A DNA stretch of 6,916 nucleotides, from NCBI GenBank assembly GCA_015222555.1, contig JADFVM010000058.1:1-6916 (forward strand), in the 5' to 3' direction. Both the position numbers and the translations under genes were made by a program. This stretch comes from Pseudomonadota bacterium. GTDB taxonomy: Bacteria > Desulfobacterota > JADFVX01. Below the pieces are notes generated by a model. It had not been told where the DNA came from. It made no database searches and saw nothing but the letters and a program-made list of their open reading frames with translations. Within the stretch, counting starts at the first letter, position 1. Every line of letters starts with the position of its first letter. This document shows positions 5,551 through 6,916 of this stretch, piece by piece.

Positions 5551-5676
5551 GGTTGATCATTGTTGGTAGCTGGACTTGTCTACATCACCCAGAGTGGAAC
5601 GTTACCGCTGCTTCCTTCCGGACCTGACGGGGTTCACGTTTCTCCGCCGCGCAGGGCCCAGCTACCAACATCAACC
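5551..5676 (-). ncRNA. ffs: Signal recognition particle RNA, small bacterial type (4.5S)
   Basis: The minus strand contains the SRP domain IV signature CAGGTCCGGAAGGAAGCAG (5626-5608), with the GGAA tetraloop and the Ffh-binding asymmetric loop. The ends close in a long helix: 13 perfect pairs between 5670-5658 and 5573-5561, then six more (5676-5671 with 5556-5551) after a small bulge. This hairpin-only form lacks an Alu domain. The RNA joins Ffh to deliver nascent membrane proteins to FtsY. Exact ends are set from the stem and may differ by several bases; a conservative model would be about 5561-5670. It sits between tadA and dnaX, the same place as scr in Bacillus subtilis. Confidence 0.95.
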
Positions 5677-5682
5677 AACCTT

Positions 5683-5711
5683 ATTAAATATAATTATCTT
5701 TTCAGAAATAT
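5683..5711 (-). promoter_or_regulatory. Candidate promoter for the SRP RNA
   Basis: TTTAAT (5688-5683, five of six -10 bases) lies 6-7 nt before the first base of the SRP RNA stem. The region upstream is very AT-rich, but the -35 position has only a poor ATATTT. A dedicated promoter is expected for an abundant RNA; this is the best-placed candidate. Confidence 0.35.
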
Positions 5712-5807
5712 CTCCGACTGATACATTTTTTAGTTGCCAACACATAAACAGAACGCCATGCCTTCCGGCAGCATCCCTTCACTTCATCTGCGAGACATCT
5801 TGAACAC

Positions 5808-6269
5808 TCATCTCTTCCTGAGATCCTTGAAAAAGTCTTTGAGTATTCCCGCACATTCTGATTCTCTTACACCGGACAGGACCTTTATGGAGTGATTTAA
5901 CCTCGAATCAGAACTTATGTCAAAAAGAGAACCAGCAGCGCCTCCTTTAGGATCAAAGCAACCAAAAACAAGACGATCAATTCTTGCAAGGATTGCAGCG
6001 CCTATACACATTGTGCAGGGTTCCAGGGTGACATAAAGTGTTGAACCACTTAGCCGCCAGCGATTAAGGCGTTGCGAAGCAAAGCGTATTGCTAATATCT
6101 CTGCGTGGGAAGTAGGATCTTTATCACTTTCTCTTCGGTTATAAGCTTCAGCAATAACCCGCCCATCATGAACAACAACTGCGCCGACAGGCACCTCGCC
6201 CTCAATATAGGCTTTTTTAGCCTCTTCAAGAGCCAACCCGATATAGTAGTGATCCTCCTCATTTACCAC
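5808..6269 (-). CDS. tadA: TadA, tRNA-specific adenosine deaminase (A34 to inosine)
   Basis: This 153-residue protein is a zinc deaminase of the CDA fold. The catalytic HAE is H55-A56-E57, and the second zinc motif PCTMC is P84 to C88, giving ligands H55, C85, C88 with E57 as proton shuttle. VPVGAVVV (26-33) and the FGCFDPKGGAAGSLFDI block (102-118) match TadA rather than free-base cytosine or guanine deaminases; D106 corresponds to E. coli D108. TadA deaminates A34 of tRNA-Arg(ACG) so it can read CGU, CGC and CGA. That tRNA gene lies 104 nt upstream on the same strand. The start is GTG at 6269; an in-frame TAG lies just upstream and no better start exists. AGGGG lies 12 nt before it, a rather distant ribosome site. 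A guanine or cytosine deaminase is a less likely alternative. Confidence 0.94.
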   Translation of the reverse strand: MVNEEDHYYIGLALEEAKKAYIEGEVPVGAVVVHDGRVIAEAYNRRESDKDPTSHAEILAIRFASQRLNRWRLSGSTLYVTLEPCTMCIGAAILARIDRLVFGCFDPKGGAAGSLFDISSDSRLNHSIKVLSGVRESECAGILKDFFKDLRKR

Positions 6270-6290
6270 CGTTACAAAGAACCCCTAATA

Positions 6291-6317
6291 AATATAAATA
6301 CGCCTGTGGTAATTCAA
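6291..6317 (-). promoter_or_regulatory. Weak candidate promoter for tadA
   Basis: TTGAAT (6317-6312) and TATATT (6296-6291, five of six) are present on the minus strand, but the spacer is only 15 nt. tadA may instead be read through from tRNA-Arg and the gene before it. Confidence 0.22.
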
Positions 6318-6362
6318 AGAAAGGATAACCTGAAAAAAAGATAGCCTCAAAGAAAGCTAATG
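6314..6362. repeat. Short imperfect tandem repeat between tadA and tRNA-Arg
   Basis: Reading the plus strand, TCAAAGAAAGGATAACC, TGAAAAAAAGATAGCC and TCAAAGAAAGCTAA are about 2.7 copies of a 16-17 nt unit. The first and third share an exact 10-base start. It lies in the tadA leader and may be slippage-derived. Confidence 0.4.
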
Positions 6363-6373
6363 TTGCAAAAAAA

Positions 6374-6450
6374 TGGTGCGCCCTGAGAGATTCGAACTCC
6401 CGGCCTACTGATTCGTAGTCAGTCGCTCTATCCAACTGAGCTAAGGGCGC
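6374..6450 (-). tRNA. tRNA-Arg, anticodon ACG, with encoded CCA
   Basis: A complete cloverleaf is seen on the minus strand. The acceptor is GCGCCCT/AGGGCGC, the D-arm contains GCTCAGTTGGATAGAGC, and the anticodon stem is ACTGA/TCAGT around CTACGAA, giving anticodon ACG. The T-arm is GGGAG-TTCGAAT-CTCTC with one G-U pair, the discriminator is A and CCA is encoded at 6376-6374. The A at position 34 must become inosine for decoding CGC and CGA, and tadA, the enzyme that does this, is the next gene. The 5' end is only 5 nt after the stop codon of the DUF2155 gene, so the tRNA is probably processed from a shared transcript. Seven T follow the CCA directly. Confidence 0.97.
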
Positions 6451-6455
6451 ATCAA

Positions 6456-6916
6456 TTAACTTTTTTCAGCAGTGCCTTTTGTTGCTTTTTCAGCAGCAAT
6501 CCCGTCAACTAGAGTGATGCTATACTTAGGATGAGTAAAGGCATGGGTTGTAGGATACAGGGAAAAAAGCCAGCCCTTCCAATGATTATCACCTTCAGAG
6601 ATTTCTATTTGAGCTGCCGGGTTTTCCATTTCATTTGATCTTGAGGTTACTGCGACGCCATCCATTTGGAAGGCAGGAAGAAAACTCAGTGCCTTAACTT
6701 TTAATCCCGAACCGTTTATCTCTTTTTCCTGACCGATATCAATGGCAATAAGCTCTTTCTTTCCCGTCTCATTATCGGTCACTTCCACTTTAATACCCTT
6801 CCACGCCCCCCTAACATCGTCGGGGATAACAACCTCCGCCGGCCCTGACATTATTGGCTGCTGAAAGTCGAGAGGGATTTCTCCCGATTCATGAGGATTC
6901 ACATTGACCTCTTTTG
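6456..6916 (-). CDS. DUF2155 family protein, probably exported, 5' end beyond the right edge
   Basis: The minus-strand frame is open from the window edge to a TAA at 6458-6456, giving at least 153 residues. A GTG at 6902 could be read as a start, but the frame continues upstream without a stop. Family members as I know them carry an N-terminal signal or lipoprotein segment and linker, so the true start is probably outside the window. From the GTG, the recognisable DUF2155 block runs from about 23 to 136. It includes VVIPDDVRGAW (23-33), VEVTDNETGKK (39-49), FLPAFQMDG (74-82), TSRSNEMENPAAQIEI (86-101), KGWLFSLYP (108-116) and HPKYSITLVDG (123-133). The function is unknown; many homologues are predicted periplasmic or lipid-anchored proteins in Deltaproteobacteria. 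The frame ends 5 nt before tRNA-Arg. I see no catalytic motif. Confidence 0.8.
   Translation of the reverse strand, partial: KEVNVNPHESGEIPLDFQQPIMSGPAEVVIPDDVRGAWKGIKVEVTDNETGKKELIAIDIGQEKEINGSGLKVKALSFLPAFQMDGVAVTSRSNEMENPAAQIEISEGDNHWKGWLFSLYPTTHAFTHPKYSITLVDGIAAEKATKGTAEKS

Noticed and set aside
5576..5803. Plus-strand ORF of 75 codons
   Set aside because: It covers the SRP RNA gene on the other strand, whose structure explains the sequence; no start context or domain is visible.
5750..5807. TGCC-GGAA-GGCA hairpin after tadA considered as a terminator
   Set aside because: The stem has only 4 pairs and the following sequence lacks a continuous T-run.

Overview
The window is a compact, almost entirely minus-strand block of bacterial chromosome with base composition a little below 50% GC by eye. 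Gene content suggests a member of the former Deltaproteobacteria (Desulfobacterota/Myxococcota-like). It has an MglB/MglA polarity pair with Myxococcus-type residues, a DUF2155 protein of the kind common in Geobacter-like genomes, and the dnaX-ybaB-recR cluster next to mglBA. This placement rests on family knowledge; no database search was possible.

In transcription order (high to low coordinates) the layout is as follows. A DUF2155 protein runs off the right edge, and a tRNA-Arg(ACG) begins 5 nt after its stop codon. tadA follows, encoding the A34-to-inosine deaminase of that tRNA. Next comes the small bacterial SRP RNA (ffs), then dnaX, ybaB and recR, an order also known from Bacillus subtilis (tadA-scr-dnaX-yaaK-recR). 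A gap of about 210 nt carries a good sigma70-type promoter for mglB-mglA. A tRNA-Asn(GTT) begins 13 nt after mglA and is closed by a strong intrinsic terminator. A spacer of about 360 nt without a convincing gene follows. Last are a DUF366 protein and, 3 nt after its stop, the N-terminal 118 codons of a QueE-like radical SAM enzyme cut by the left edge. The queE fragment has no stop codon in the window.

Three themes stand out. (1) Translation and wobble-base modification: tRNA-Arg(ACG) lies beside tadA, and tRNA-Asn(GTT), a queuosine-type tRNA, lies near DUF366-queE. (2) Replication and repair: the dnaX clamp-loader gene, ybaB and recR. (3) Cell polarity: the MglA GTPase and its MglB partner. 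The most testable hidden signal is in dnaX. An A8 run sits at the expected gamma/tau boundary, and a -1 shift there meets a stop after four codons. A second run, A11, lies near the 3' end, and both shifted frames there stop almost at once. No mobile element, CRISPR array or phage gene was seen.
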